From assembly GCF_011074795.1 (NCBI RefSeq), contig NZ_JAAMPF010000004.1:1-64000 (forward strand): a stretch of DNA of 64,000 nucleotides, written 5' to 3'. Source of the stretch: Marinobacter salicampi (lineage in GTDB: Bacteria > Pseudomonadota > Gammaproteobacteria > Pseudomonadales > Oleiphilaceae). Position numbers and translations under genes: made by a program. Below the pieces are notes generated by a model. The model was given only the letters and a program-made list of their open reading frames with translations. It was not told the DNA's origin and did no database searches. Positions 20,133 to 28,291 of this stretch are shown here, piece by piece; the first letter of the stretch is position 1; each line of letters begins with the position of its first letter.

Positions 20133-20498
20133 ATGAAACTGTACGGTATTAAAAACTGCGACACCGTCAGAAAAGCTCGCAAGTGGCTCACTGACGCCGG
20201 CATCCCCCATGAGTTCCATGACTTCCGATCCGATGGCCTCGATTCTGGCCTGCTCGCCTCCTGGGAACAGGCTGTGGGCTGGGAGACGCTGGTCAACCGG
20301 CGTGGAACGACCTGGCGCAAGCTGCCAGAGCAGGTTCGTGATACCATTAGCGCCCCAAGCGCCCATGACATCATGCTGAACAATCCATCCATTATTAAAC
20401 GCCCGATTGTCGACCACCACGGGCAGATCAGTGTCGGATTCAGTAGCGATGAATGGGCCCGCAAATTTCAATCATTCAAGGAGTACACATCGTCATGA
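20133..20498 (+). CDS. ArsC/YffB-family thioredoxin-fold protein
   Basis: This 121-aa protein has MKLYGIKNCDTVRKARKWL, the ArsC-family start with one cysteine in NCDT, and the conserved C-terminal block NPSIIKRPIVDHHG. It matches the YffB branch, whose biochemical role is not settled; arsenate reduction is not assumed. It lies between dapC and dapD, overlapping the dapD ATG (ATGA). In E. coli yffB is adjacent to dapE, so linkage to lysine synthesis is conserved. Confidence 0.88.
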   Translation: MKLYGIKNCDTVRKARKWLTDAGIPHEFHDFRSDGLDSGLLASWEQAVGWETLVNRRGTTWRKLPEQVRDTISAPSAHDIMLNNPSIIKRPIVDHHGQISVGFSSDEWARKFQSFKEYTSS

Positions 20499-21523
20499 GT
20501 TTTGCATTCGGAATCGGCATCGGGACCCAGAACAATAAGGGCGAATGGCTGGAAGTGTTTTACCAGCAGCCGGTCTATATCCCCGAAGCCAAACTGCTGG
20601 ACGTCGTGCGCCCCAAGCTGGATTACAGCGGCGGCAATCAGGCCATTGATGTGACCGCAAGCCAGTTGAGAGATCTGGGTGAGGCTCTCGATCAGGCGGG
20701 TCTGACGGACCAGGCTGGACTGGCTCGCAAAGCTGCAGGCAGTGCCCGCCCTGTGGTTGTGACAATGCTGGAGACTGACGCCACTGCCAGCTCCACGCCC
20801 GAGGTGTACCTCAAACTTCACCTGATTTCCCACCGCTACGTGAAGCCCCACGGTGTGAAGCTGGACGGCATCTTTGGCCTGCTACCGAACCTGGCCTGGA
20901 CCAACGAAGGCGCCATCGACCTGGCGGAACTGCCAGATCGGCAGCTGCAAGCTCGCCTCGAGGGCCGGCTACTGGAAGTGAAGTCTGTCGACAAGTTTCC
21001 CCAGATGACCGATTACGTCGTCCCCAGGGGCGTCCGTATCGCCGACACAGCCCGGGTGCGCCTCGGCGCTTACGTGGGCGAAGGCACCACCGTCATGCAC
21101 GAGGGCTTTATCAACTTCAACGCCGGAACCGAAGGCACCAGCATGATTGAAGGCCGCATTTCTGCAGGAGTATTGGTAGGCCAGGGTTCCGACCTGGGCG
21201 GCGGCTGCTCCACCATGGGCACCTTGTCCGGCGGCGGCAATATCATCATAGCGGTGGGTCAGAACTGCCTGATCGGGGCCAACTCGGGCATCGGCATTCC
21301 GCTGGGCGACCGTTGCACCGTGGAGGCAGGCCTCTACATCACCGCCGGCACCAAGGTTGCCCTGCTTGATGACGGTAATCAGCTGGTTGAGGTGGTAAAG
21401 GCACGGGATCTTGCCAACAAACCCGACCTGTTATTCCGCCGCAACAGCCAGAACGGTGCAGTCGAGTGCAAGACCAACAAATCCGCCATCGAACTCAACG
21501 AAGAGTTGCACGCCAACAACTAA
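20495..21523 (+). CDS. dapD: Tetrahydrodipicolinate N-succinyltransferase, long form
   Basis: DapD transfers succinyl from succinyl-CoA to tetrahydrodipicolinate in lysine/DAP synthesis. The product is 342 aa, the long form seen in pseudomonads and actinobacteria rather than the ~274-aa enterobacterial form. It starts [20 protein letters not shown]; the C-terminal half is a left-handed beta-helix with [20 protein letters not shown] and [21 protein letters not shown]. The start ATG overlaps the upstream gene's stop; a longer in-frame start is unlikely. Confidence 0.95.
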   Translation: MSFAFGIGIGTQNNKGEWLEVFYQQPVYIPEAKLLDVVRPKLDYSGGNQAIDVTASQLRDLGEALDQAGLTDQAGLARKAAGSARPVVVTMLETDATASSTPEVYLKLHLISHRYVKPHGVKLDGIFGLLPNLAWTNEGAIDLAELPDRQLQARLEGRLLEVKSVDKFPQMTDYVVPRGVRIADTARVRLGAYVGEGTTVMHEGFINFNAGTEGTSMIEGRISAGVLVGQGSDLGGGCSTMGTLSGGGNIIIAVGQNCLIGANSGIGIPLGDRCTVEAGLYITAGTKVALLDDGNQLVEVVKARDLANKPDLLFRRNSQNGAVECKTNKSAIELNEELHANN

Positions 21524-21537
21524 GGCAAGGAAGCAGT

Positions 21538-22668
21538 ATGTCCCACTCCCCCACCGTTGAGCTTGCCATGGACCTTATCCGGCGGGCTTCCGTAACACCG
21601 GACGATGCCGGCTGTCAGGCTCTGATGATGGCACGGCTGAAGCCGCTCGGTTTCGCGGGCGAATCCATGCGCTTTGGTGAGGTGGACAACCTGTGGGCAC
21701 GCAAAGGCTCTGACGGGCCTGTATTGGCCTTCGCAGGCCATACCGATGTGGTGCCTACCGGCCCCGAGAAGAACTGGGCTCATCCACCCTTCGAGCCGGG
21801 CATACACGAGGGCTTTCTCTACGGTCGCGGCGCCGCCGACATGAAGGGCAGCCTGGCGGCGTTTGTCACCGCCTGTGAGCGCTTTATTGCAGCGCACCCT
21901 GACCATCAGGGCTCGATCGCTCTGCTAATTACCAGCGACGAAGAAGGCCCGGCACAGCACGGTACTGTCAAGGTGGTTGAGGCCCTGGAGGCCCGTGGGG
22001 AAAAGATGGACTGGTGCCTGATCGGCGAGCCCTCCAGTACTCATCAGGTCGGAGACGTTATCAAGAATGGCCGCAGAGGCTCGCTTCACGGCTACCTTAC
22101 CGTGCACGGCATCCAGGGTCATGTGGCCTACCCCCACCTGGCCGAGAACCCCGTCCATCGGGCTTCGCCGGCATTGACCGAGCTGGCCGGGACCCAGTGG
22201 GACCAGGGCAATGAGTTCTTTCCGGCCACGACCTTCCAGATCACCCGCATGGAGGCCGGCACCGGCAGTAACGTCATTCCCGGCGAGCTGCTGGTGCATT
22301 TCAATTTCCGCTACTGCACGGAAAACACTGCTGACTCACTGAAAACCCGGGTGCAGGCGATTCTCGAAAACCACGGACTGCGTTACGACTTACAGTGGCA
22401 CCTGAGCGGCGAGCCCTTCCTCACCGCAGAGGGTGCCCTGGTTGAAGCGGCACAAACCGCTATCCGCGCAGTGACAGGCCGGGAAACCGTGCTTTCCACC
22501 GCCGGCGGCACTTCGGATGGGCGCTTTATCGCCCCGACCGGAGCCCAGGTGCTCGAATTGGGTCCTCTGAATGCCACCATTCATAAAATTGATGAGTGTG
22601 TGAAAGCTGAGGATCTAGATACGCTTTCGCAGATCTACGAGCGCATGCTGCGGGAACTCCTGGTCTGA
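21538..22668 (+). CDS. dapE: Succinyl-diaminopimelate desuccinylase
   Basis: DapE hydrolyses N-succinyl-L,L-DAP to L,L-DAP. This 376-aa M20 di-zinc peptidase has [14 protein letters not shown] (first His and adjacent Asp), [10 protein letters not shown] (bridging Asp), TSDEEGPA (catalytic Glu pair) and the C-terminal [11 protein letters not shown] and [14 protein letters not shown]. The ATG at 21538 follows AAGGAAG, 14 nt after dapD. It closes the glnD-dapC-yffB-dapD-dapE run. Confidence 0.96.
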   Translation: MSHSPTVELAMDLIRRASVTPDDAGCQALMMARLKPLGFAGESMRFGEVDNLWARKGSDGPVLAFAGHTDVVPTGPEKNWAHPPFEPGIHEGFLYGRGAADMKGSLAAFVTACERFIAAHPDHQGSIALLITSDEEGPAQHGTVKVVEALEARGEKMDWCLIGEPSSTHQVGDVIKNGRRGSLHGYLTVHGIQGHVAYPHLAENPVHRASPALTELAGTQWDQGNEFFPATTFQITRMEAGTGSNVIPGELLVHFNFRYCTENTADSLKTRVQAILENHGLRYDLQWHLSGEPFLTAEGALVEAAQTAIRAVTGRETVLSTAGGTSDGRFIAPTGAQVLELGPLNATIHKIDECVKAEDLDTLSQIYERMLRELLV

Positions 22669-22716
22669 CGCGGGCTAGTATCCCGTCTGGCTAATTCGTT
22701 AACCTACTGCGAGACA

Positions 22717-22935
22717 CTAGTAATGGGGCGGCGGGGCTTCCTCATCTTCGCCGCGGATATTGGACGGCGAGACTTCACTCAGTTGCTTCCTGAGCAGTTG
22801 CTTGGCTTCCCAGAGCTTGCGCAGGTCCATCTCCTGCTGGGCAATCTGGTCGCTCAGTGTGGTGATCAGGTCATCCTGAAATGCGAGCCGGGTCTCGAGT
22901 TCATCCATCCGGGCTTCTAAATCATGCAGGCTCAT
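22717..22935 (-). CDS. slyX: SlyX family protein
   Basis: A 72-aa protein with an N-terminal coiled coil (ARMDELETRLAFQDDLITTL, then DQIAQQEMDLRKLW) and the diagnostic C-terminal PPPHY. SlyX proteins are widespread in proteobacteria and of unknown function. It is convergent with dapE (48-nt gap without an obvious terminator) and divergent from the next gene. Confidence 0.92.
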   Translation of the reverse strand: MSLHDLEARMDELETRLAFQDDLITTLSDQIAQQEMDLRKLWEAKQLLRKQLSEVSPSNIRGEDEEAPPPHY

Positions 22936-23167
22936 CTGGACCTTCCGTCAATGACCGCAAAGCACCAATTCATTCCAATTGGTGGGTTCCTTGGTCAGAA
23001 AATGTGGTTATCTGGTATCATTCCGCTTTTAGGCCGCCAGCAAACTTGAAAACAGCTCGTTCAGGCGGTGTTCATCGACCGGTTAGCGGGGTAATCAGTG
23101 TCTGTACCCCAATGTTACCCGATTTCCGGTTTTTATTGTTTGTTGAATAATGGAGAGACTTTCGTCA

Positions 23168-23758
23168 ATGCGTAATCCAGGTAGAGTGATTCTTCTGGCG
23201 GTTTTAATCGCTATCCCCGCCCCTTTTATACTCGGGTTTTTACTGGCCATCCTGACCCCCGAGGTTTTTCAGATCCTGTCCCAGACCGGCTCAAGTGAAC
23301 TGGCAGGTCGGCCCACCTTTATCCTCGGCAGTGCCCAGGGCATAGCGGCCTATCTGTTGACCCTCGTTGTATTCGCCGCTGCCTGCTTCCTGACCGTGGC
23401 TCTGTCACCACGCCAGACGGTGAGCGCAGCCAATCCCCAGGCTGTGGCACGGGAACCGCGCCCCCAGCCACGAAACCAGCCGGAACCCCAGCACCATGAT
23501 CAGTACGACGATGAAGAAGAAGACGATTATGACGAGTCCACACCGGAAGGCGATGAAGAGGGAACGGTAAAGTGGTTTAACGTAAAGAAAGGCTTTGGCT
23601 TCATCGTGCGCGAGAGCGGCGACGAAATATTTGTCCACTTCCGTGCCATTCGGGGCCGGGGACGACGTGTGTTACGCCAGGGGCAACTGGTTCGCTTCAA
23701 TGTCGTTGAAGCTGACAAAGGCCTGCAGGCAGACAATGTCTCTATTTTAAGCGACTGA
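23168..23758 (+). CDS. Membrane-anchored cold-shock-domain protein
   Basis: About 196 aa in three parts. Two hydrophobic helices lie near the N-terminus ([20 protein letters not shown], and a second around [20 protein letters not shown]). A Pro/Gln-rich then very acidic linker follows, with [16 protein letters not shown]-terminal cold-shock domain carries [16 protein letters not shown] (RNP1) and EIFVHFRAI (RNP2). Classical Csp proteins are ~70 aa and soluble, so tethering an OB-fold nucleic-acid binder to the membrane is notable. GGAGAG lies upstream of the chosen ATG; an ATG at 23150 is also in frame but lacks a binding site. Confidence 0.8.
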   Translation: MRNPGRVILLAVLIAIPAPFILGFLLAILTPEVFQILSQTGSSELAGRPTFILGSAQGIAAYLLTLVVFAAACFLTVALSPRQTVSAANPQAVAREPRPQPRNQPEPQHHDQYDDEEEDDYDESTPEGDEEGTVKWFNVKKGFGFIVRESGDEIFVHFRAIRGRGRRVLRQGQLVRFNVVEADKGLQADNVSILSD

Positions 23759-23807
23759 GACCGAACAGGCTTTTGCAACTGGCCCAAAGCAGTGTCAGTT
23801 TGACTGG

Positions 23808-23845
23808 AAAGACCGGCGCGCCCTCAGGCAAGCCGGTCTTTTTCG
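23808..23845. terminator. Bidirectional intrinsic terminator
   Basis: AAAGACCGGC (23808-23817) pairs with GCCGGTCTTT (23832-23841), a 10-bp stem with a 14-nt loop. It has A-rich 5' and T-rich 3' flanks, so it can serve the cold-shock gene on the plus strand and the hypothetical gene on the minus strand. Confidence 0.85.
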
Positions 23846-23860
23846 TTTCGGGTCAGGGTA

Positions 23861-24238
23861 TCAGTTCCAGACCACCTGCTCTTCGCCACGGTCATCCAGG
23901 CGCCACCATCTTTCCTCGTCCACCGGCTGGCCTTCCTGCCAGTCACCGGTGCTGCAGCGAATCTCTGTGCCCAAAGCGCGCCATGCATTGCGGGCAAATT
24001 CCAGATCCGTTGCCCAGGGCAGTTCATCACCTTCCAGTATCAGCGAGCCATAGCGCTTTCCAAACGCGCCGGGATAAAGGATGACACCAACACGACTGCC
24101 GCGGTAGCTTGCCTGACCCTTAACCACTGAACGGTTAACATCGCTGTCATCCAGGTTGAGGCTGTCCAGATTCTGGCCGAGCCAGGCTGATAGCTGAGCG
24201 GGCTTCAGATCACGTATGTAGATTTCCAGGTCCTGCAC
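23861..24238 (-). CDS. Conserved-looking hypothetical protein, 125 aa
   Basis: I do not recognise this family. The protein starts MQDLEIYIRDLKPAQLSAWL, is acidic, without signal peptide or membrane segment, and ends with a tryptophan-rich region (ERWWRLDDRGEEQVVWN). A mixed alpha/beta cytoplasmic protein is likely. Codon use and the well-placed terminator just downstream support a real gene. It follows the Clp_N/AAA gene on the same strand after 123 nt and may share its transcript. Confidence 0.7.
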   Translation of the reverse strand: MQDLEIYIRDLKPAQLSAWLGQNLDSLNLDDSDVNRSVVKGQASYRGSRVGVILYPGAFGKRYGSLILEGDELPWATDLEFARNAWRALGTEIRCSTGDWQEGQPVDEERWWRLDDRGEEQVVWN

Positions 24239-24361
24239 TCGCTTGCCCTCGCCTCGATAAATTCAATCAGGATATAAAAACGTCCACACGTTGCCGCTTG
24301 ATGGCGTGCACCTGAGTGGTTGCGGAACATGATGCCGGCGGCCGTGGCCAACCGCAATAGC

Positions 24362-25747
24362 TTAACTTGGCATACTGGTGATACCGGTAAGCTCGGCTTG
24401 CGCCCTGCTTTCACTGTCCGGAGCCAGTTGCATTCGCTCTGAACGCTCCTGCTCGAACTTGAGGTCGTCCACCGTAACCTGGCGAAGCTCTCCGGCTGCC
24501 TGTCGCTCGAGCCAGTCCACTTCCAGAGCTGAGCGCTCGACCGCAAGCTCTTCCAGAGCCGTCTGCAGGGCCGTTACCGAGCGCTGCCGGGCAAGAGCCA
24601 CCAGCAATTGCCGATGTAGGGTATCGGCTTCACCGCCAAGGCAGCTACTGGCAAGCGGGCCCCGTTCAGCCACCAGGGCGACCCGGGCTGCTGCCCGTGA
24701 GACCCAGTCCAGGGCCTGACCCGGAGTCATACCGGACAACGCAGAGGCGGAACCGGCATAACGGAGCGCGGAGTCCGTGAGTTCTACGCCCCACCGTTTC
24801 TCTATACCAGGCTGATGAGCCGTCAGAATAGCCAAAAGCTGGGATGCGCCCGCACGAGGCATATGCAGACGGGAAAGGGGGCGGCCCAGCACCTGTTCGA
24901 GCCGTGTCACAGATTCAGTATCGCAGTGGGGACTCAGAAGCAGGATAGGGCCGGTATGGCCCGGGAGCATATGCCGGGCGATCCCCTGGCTATCCGCCAT
25001 CAGCGTTAACAGGTCAGCCGGTGATGTATTGTCCAGAATCAGCAGCGGCGCGGTAATGGCGCCTCTCGTTTCCCATGGCAAGGCCCCAACCCCGGACGCC
25101 ATGGTTTCCTGTTCCGCGCGCAAGTCCAGGCAGAGAAGCCCCTGCCTCAGGGAGGGAGCCAGGGCGGTCAGCCAGGCGGTCTTGCCGGACCCGCGCGCTC
25201 CGGTAAGCCAAACAAGCGCCTTGGGGCGGGCCGATGCCAGGACCGCAATATCTTCCGCCAATTGCAGAAACTCGGACTCCGTCATGACCACAGGAGCCTG
25301 GAAGTCGGCGTCTGCCGGAGGCTCCGGAAAGTCTTCACCTTCGGCCGGTGGCCAGTGACTGATCTGCTCCAATACTGCCACGTAGGCTTTACCCGAAAGC
25401 CGGTCAGCAGAACAGGTGAGACTTTGCAGAAGCACAGGCCAGTCCAGCCAGGGTTCGCTGCATAATTCCCGGCTCAGGGCGAACCAGTACTGCAACTGGG
25501 GGGCAAGCAGGCCGTCACTGTTAACCTGGGTCACAATGGGCTGCTCACACTGGATTGTACGCACCAGTTCATCAAGATCGATGCCCTGCCTGCGCAGAAA
25601 ACCGGTGGTCGAGGGCTCCCCTTCAACAAGTGCAAGCAGAAAATCTTCTACCGTAATAGCACTGCCGCCGCGCTCAAGTACGCTGGCACGTGCTTGTTGA
25701 AGCGCAGTCTGACAGCGGGGACTCAGGCATCCTTGCCAGTCTTCCAT
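24362..25747 (-). CDS. Solitary Clp_N-domain AAA-type ATPase
   Basis: A 461-aa protein resembling the first half of a ClpB/ClpV-type unfoldase. Residues ~1-130 look like a Clp N-domain (LSPRCQTALQQARASVLERG, ITVEDFLLALVEGE). A P-loop GARGSGKT lies at 183-190 and a Walker B-like LLILDN at 235-240, where the usual D-E pair is missing. A C-terminal helical region has TPGQALDWVSRAAARVAL, like the PDKAIDLIDEAAA block that follows AAA-1 in ClpB. There is no second AAA domain and no ClpP-binding loop seen. No type VI secretion genes are nearby. Function unknown; a chaperone adaptor or regulatory ATPase is possible. Confidence 0.75.
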   Translation of the reverse strand: MEDWQGCLSPRCQTALQQARASVLERGGSAITVEDFLLALVEGEPSTTGFLRRQGIDLDELVRTIQCEQPIVTQVNSDGLLAPQLQYWFALSRELCSEPWLDWPVLLQSLTCSADRLSGKAYVAVLEQISHWPPAEGEDFPEPPADADFQAPVVMTESEFLQLAEDIAVLASARPKALVWLTGARGSGKTAWLTALAPSLRQGLLCLDLRAEQETMASGVGALPWETRGAITAPLLILDNTSPADLLTLMADSQGIARHMLPGHTGPILLLSPHCDTESVTRLEQVLGRPLSRLHMPRAGASQLLAILTAHQPGIEKRWGVELTDSALRYAGSASALSGMTPGQALDWVSRAAARVALVAERGPLASSCLGGEADTLHRQLLVALARQRSVTALQTALEELAVERSALEVDWLERQAAGELRQVTVDDLKFEQERSERMQLAPDSESRAQAELTGITSMPS

Positions 25748-25837
25748 GGTCGTTCCTTGTCCAGTTTCAAGTTCTGGCCGCCATCCTGGCAGCCTGTTTC
25801 ATGTGATGGCAACGGGGCACCCGTTGCCAAGCCTCGG

Positions 25838-27244
25838 TCACACCCGATTATAGGTATCCTGATACCGGACAATGTCATCTTCGCCCAAATAACTGCCGGT
25901 CTGAACTTCGATCAGCTCGAGCGGAATGACCCCCGGGTTATTCAATCGGTGAGTCACCCCCAACGGAATATAGGTGGACTGATCTTCCGTCAGCATCAGC
26001 TCTTCTTCGCCACGGGTAACGATCGCCGTACCCTTTACTACGACCCAATGCTCAGCCCGGTGATGATGTTTCTGCAAGGACAGGGAGGCACCCGGGTTCA
26101 CCGTAATATGCTTGACCTGAAAGCGTCCGCCATTGGCGATACCCTCGTAGGTACCCCAGGGGCGATGCACTTTCTTGTGGAAACGGTGTTCCGACCGGCC
26201 CTGGGCCTTGACCTGAGCCACCAGCTTTTTGACATCCTGCACCCGACTCCGGTCTGCGACCAGAACCACATCATCGGTTTCCACAATCACATGATCGCTG
26301 ATTCCCAGAGCCGCAATCAGGCGTCCTTCGGAATGTATATAAGAACCCGAGACGTCCTCGATGATCACATCTCCTCGACAGACGTTGCCGTCTTTATCCT
26401 GGGGCTGGATGTCCCACAGCGCGGACCAGGAGCCAACGTCACTCCAGCCGGCATCCAGCGGCACCACCACGGCATCGCGGGTTTTTTCCATGACGGCATA
26501 GTCAATTGAGTCATCGGGACACGCCTTGAAGGCCTCGGCACCCACCCGGACAAAGTCCAGATCGCTCTGCCGATCGGTGTAGGAAGCCTGGCAGGCTTTA
26601 AGCATCTCAGGCTGATGCTTGGCCAGCTCTTCCAGATAGCGGTCGGCCCGGAACAGGAACATGCCGCTGTTCCAGAAATAGCCCCCGGTGCTCAGATAGT
26701 CCCTGGCTGTGGCTTCGTCAGGCTTCTCGACAAACGCGGCGACCTCCGCATATCCGTTGCTCTGAGCCCCAGCGCGAATATAGCCATAACCCGTATGGGG
26801 CGTTTCAGGCACGATTCCAAAGGTCACCAACTTACCGGCGCGGGCAGCCTTTGAGCCTTTTTCAACGGCCACACGGAAGGCCTTCTGGTCCCGCAATACG
26901 TGGTCAGAAGGCATGACCAGCAAGAGCTCCTCGGGATTGTTCTCCGAAACGGCCAGGGCTGCCAATGCGATCGCAGGCGCGGTGTTGCGCCCCACCGGTT
27001 CCAGCAGGATGCCCGCCACCCGCCCAACCGCCTGGGCCTGAAGGTGTGCAGCCACCACAAACCGATGGTCCTCGTTGGTAATGGCCATGACCCGGGTGTC
27101 TTCGGACAGAGCCAGACCACGGGTGATCGTTTCTGCCAACAGGGTTTCGTCAGATACAACGGGCAGGAACTGCTTAGGGTAAGCTTCCCTGGAAAGCGGC
27201 CAGAGGCGGGTTCCGGACCCGCCCGAAAGGATCACTGCTAGCAT
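25838..27244 (-). CDS. Mannose-1-phosphate guanylyltransferase / mannose-6-phosphate isomerase
   Basis: A bifunctional enzyme of the ManC/AlgA/CpsB type making GDP-mannose for surface polysaccharides. The 468-aa product has the nucleotidyltransferase signature LSGGSGTRLWPLSR at the N-terminus, FVEKPDEATA and a ~290-residue transferase domain. The C-terminal cupin (about 350-468) has SLQKHHHRAEHWVVVKGTA, carrying the isomerase metal-site histidines. No other polysaccharide genes are adjacent, so the end product is unknown. It may start a transcript with the Clp_N/AAA and 125-aa genes. Confidence 0.92.
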   Translation of the reverse strand: MLAVILSGGSGTRLWPLSREAYPKQFLPVVSDETLLAETITRGLALSEDTRVMAITNEDHRFVVAAHLQAQAVGRVAGILLEPVGRNTAPAIALAALAVSENNPEELLLVMPSDHVLRDQKAFRVAVEKGSKAARAGKLVTFGIVPETPHTGYGYIRAGAQSNGYAEVAAFVEKPDEATARDYLSTGGYFWNSGMFLFRADRYLEELAKHQPEMLKACQASYTDRQSDLDFVRVGAEAFKACPDDSIDYAVMEKTRDAVVVPLDAGWSDVGSWSALWDIQPQDKDGNVCRGDVIIEDVSGSYIHSEGRLIAALGISDHVIVETDDVVLVADRSRVQDVKKLVAQVKAQGRSEHRFHKKVHRPWGTYEGIANGGRFQVKHITVNPGASLSLQKHHHRAEHWVVVKGTAIVTRGEEELMLTEDQSTYIPLGVTHRLNNPGVIPLELIEVQTGSYLGEDDIVRYQDTYNRV

Positions 27245-27320
27245 GGTTCATCCTTGGGTAAAACGTTTCGCGAATTCTAACCCAAAGCCCCGACAATGTC
27301 CTCTGCGCGGCCCGGTTGGT

Positions 27321-28034
27321 TCAGTCCCGCTTGTTCGACCGGCGGGCGGCAATAGCCATGCCGACCAGCCCCAGGCCCAGGAGGGCCAGAGTGGCGGGCT
27401 CAGGCACCTGGCGGGCTGACAGACGTGCAAGGAGGTCAATGGACGTCACGGACTTTTCAGCGGTGTAAAACGCCTGCGTGCCGTTTGCGAAACCGATGAG
27501 TTCCAGGCTGTAAAGGGTACCCTCAAAAGAGAAGCTGGCGTTCGACGCAACCGCCTGGTCAAAGGTTACAGCGTCGTCAACGGGGCCATTACGAAGATCG
27601 CCGAAGACCCAGCAGTGGCCGAACAAACAGAACTGAAGCGGATTGGAAGCGGTATTGGGCGTCTCTATGTGAGAAAAGCTGAACACCCCGCCTGCCGTAT
27701 GGCTGCCCTCAAAACCCAGCTCCACATTCAGATCCACGCTGACGAGCGAATCGCCGGTCACAGGCGCGTTGATATGGGAGAAAGTGCCGAGGGTAAAAGC
27801 CTGATCGTCAGAGATCGTAATAGGACTCGTCCCGAAAAAGTCATAGCCGCTCTGAGCGCTATAATGGTCCGGTATTCCCCAGCGGATTGACGATGTGCCT
27901 TCACCGCTGACCTGTCCGCCAGAGGCATTGCCGAATGAGCCGGAGATGGACTCCAGATTCACTGGAAACGCTGCCACACCAGTAGCGGCTGCGAGAATCA
28001 GACTGCTAACGAGTACTTTCAATGCTGGGTTCAT
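27321..28034 (-). CDS. PEP-CTERM-sorted exported protein, THxN-like family
   Basis: A 237-aa exported protein. It has a Sec signal peptide (about 1-22), a beta-rich core and a C-terminal PEP-CTERM tripartite signal: VPEP at about 210, a hydrophobic helix (LALLGLGLVGMAIAA), then a basic tail RRSNKRD. Exosortase would recognise this and sort the protein to the surface. The core has IRWGIP, QSGYDF and LGTFSHINAPV; the SHIN at 86-89 corresponds to the THxN motif of a known PEP-CTERM subfamily. No exosortase is in the window. Four cysteines or fewer; CLFGHCW may form a disulfide. Confidence 0.88.
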   Translation of the reverse strand: MNPALKVLVSSLILAAATGVAAFPVNLESISGSFGNASGGQVSGEGTSSIRWGIPDHYSAQSGYDFFGTSPITISDDQAFTLGTFSHINAPVTGDSLVSVDLNVELGFEGSHTAGGVFSFSHIETPNTASNPLQFCLFGHCWVFGDLRNGPVDDAVTFDQAVASNASFSFEGTLYSLELIGFANGTQAFYTAEKSVTSIDLLARLSARQVPEPATLALLGLGLVGMAIAARRSNKRD

Positions 28035-28105
28035 AAGAGGTTCTACCGCGACAGCTAGCTCACTCGGAGCATGAAATAGTTATCACGCCAGAAAGCCAAT
28101 ATAAT

Positions 28106-28220
28106 GCCATTAATAAATATTCATAAATTTATCAGTAGCTTAAATATACACAGACAATGGCTATGTATATTTTTCTGACACAATTTTATTCCCGAGCCTC
28201 ATGAATGTGCCATTAATGGC
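28106..28220. promoter_or_regulatory. AT-rich control region upstream of the PEP-CTERM gene
   Basis: The 257-nt gap is far more AT-rich than its surroundings. It contains a perfect 12-bp palindrome GCCATTAATGGC (28209-28220), a second copy of its half GCCATTAAT (28106-28114), and an inverted repeat ATATACA-13 nt-TGTATAT (28144-28170). These look like operator sites. No clear sigma-54 match of the GG-N10-GC type was seen on the minus strand. Confidence 0.4.
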
Positions 28221-28291
28221 GTACAAGCTATCAGGTTGCAATACGGCGCACCCCCATCCCGGACAGACTGGCAAAGCGCTCTCGAGACACT

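Noticed and set aside
24362..25747. Assigning the Clp_N/AAA gene as ClpV of a type VI secretion system
   Set aside because: Only one AAA module is present and no tss genes are nearby.
28035..28291. Possible sigma-54 promoter for the PEP-CTERM gene
   Set aside because: The best match near TTGCAATACG departs from the GG-N10-GC core, so it is not supported.
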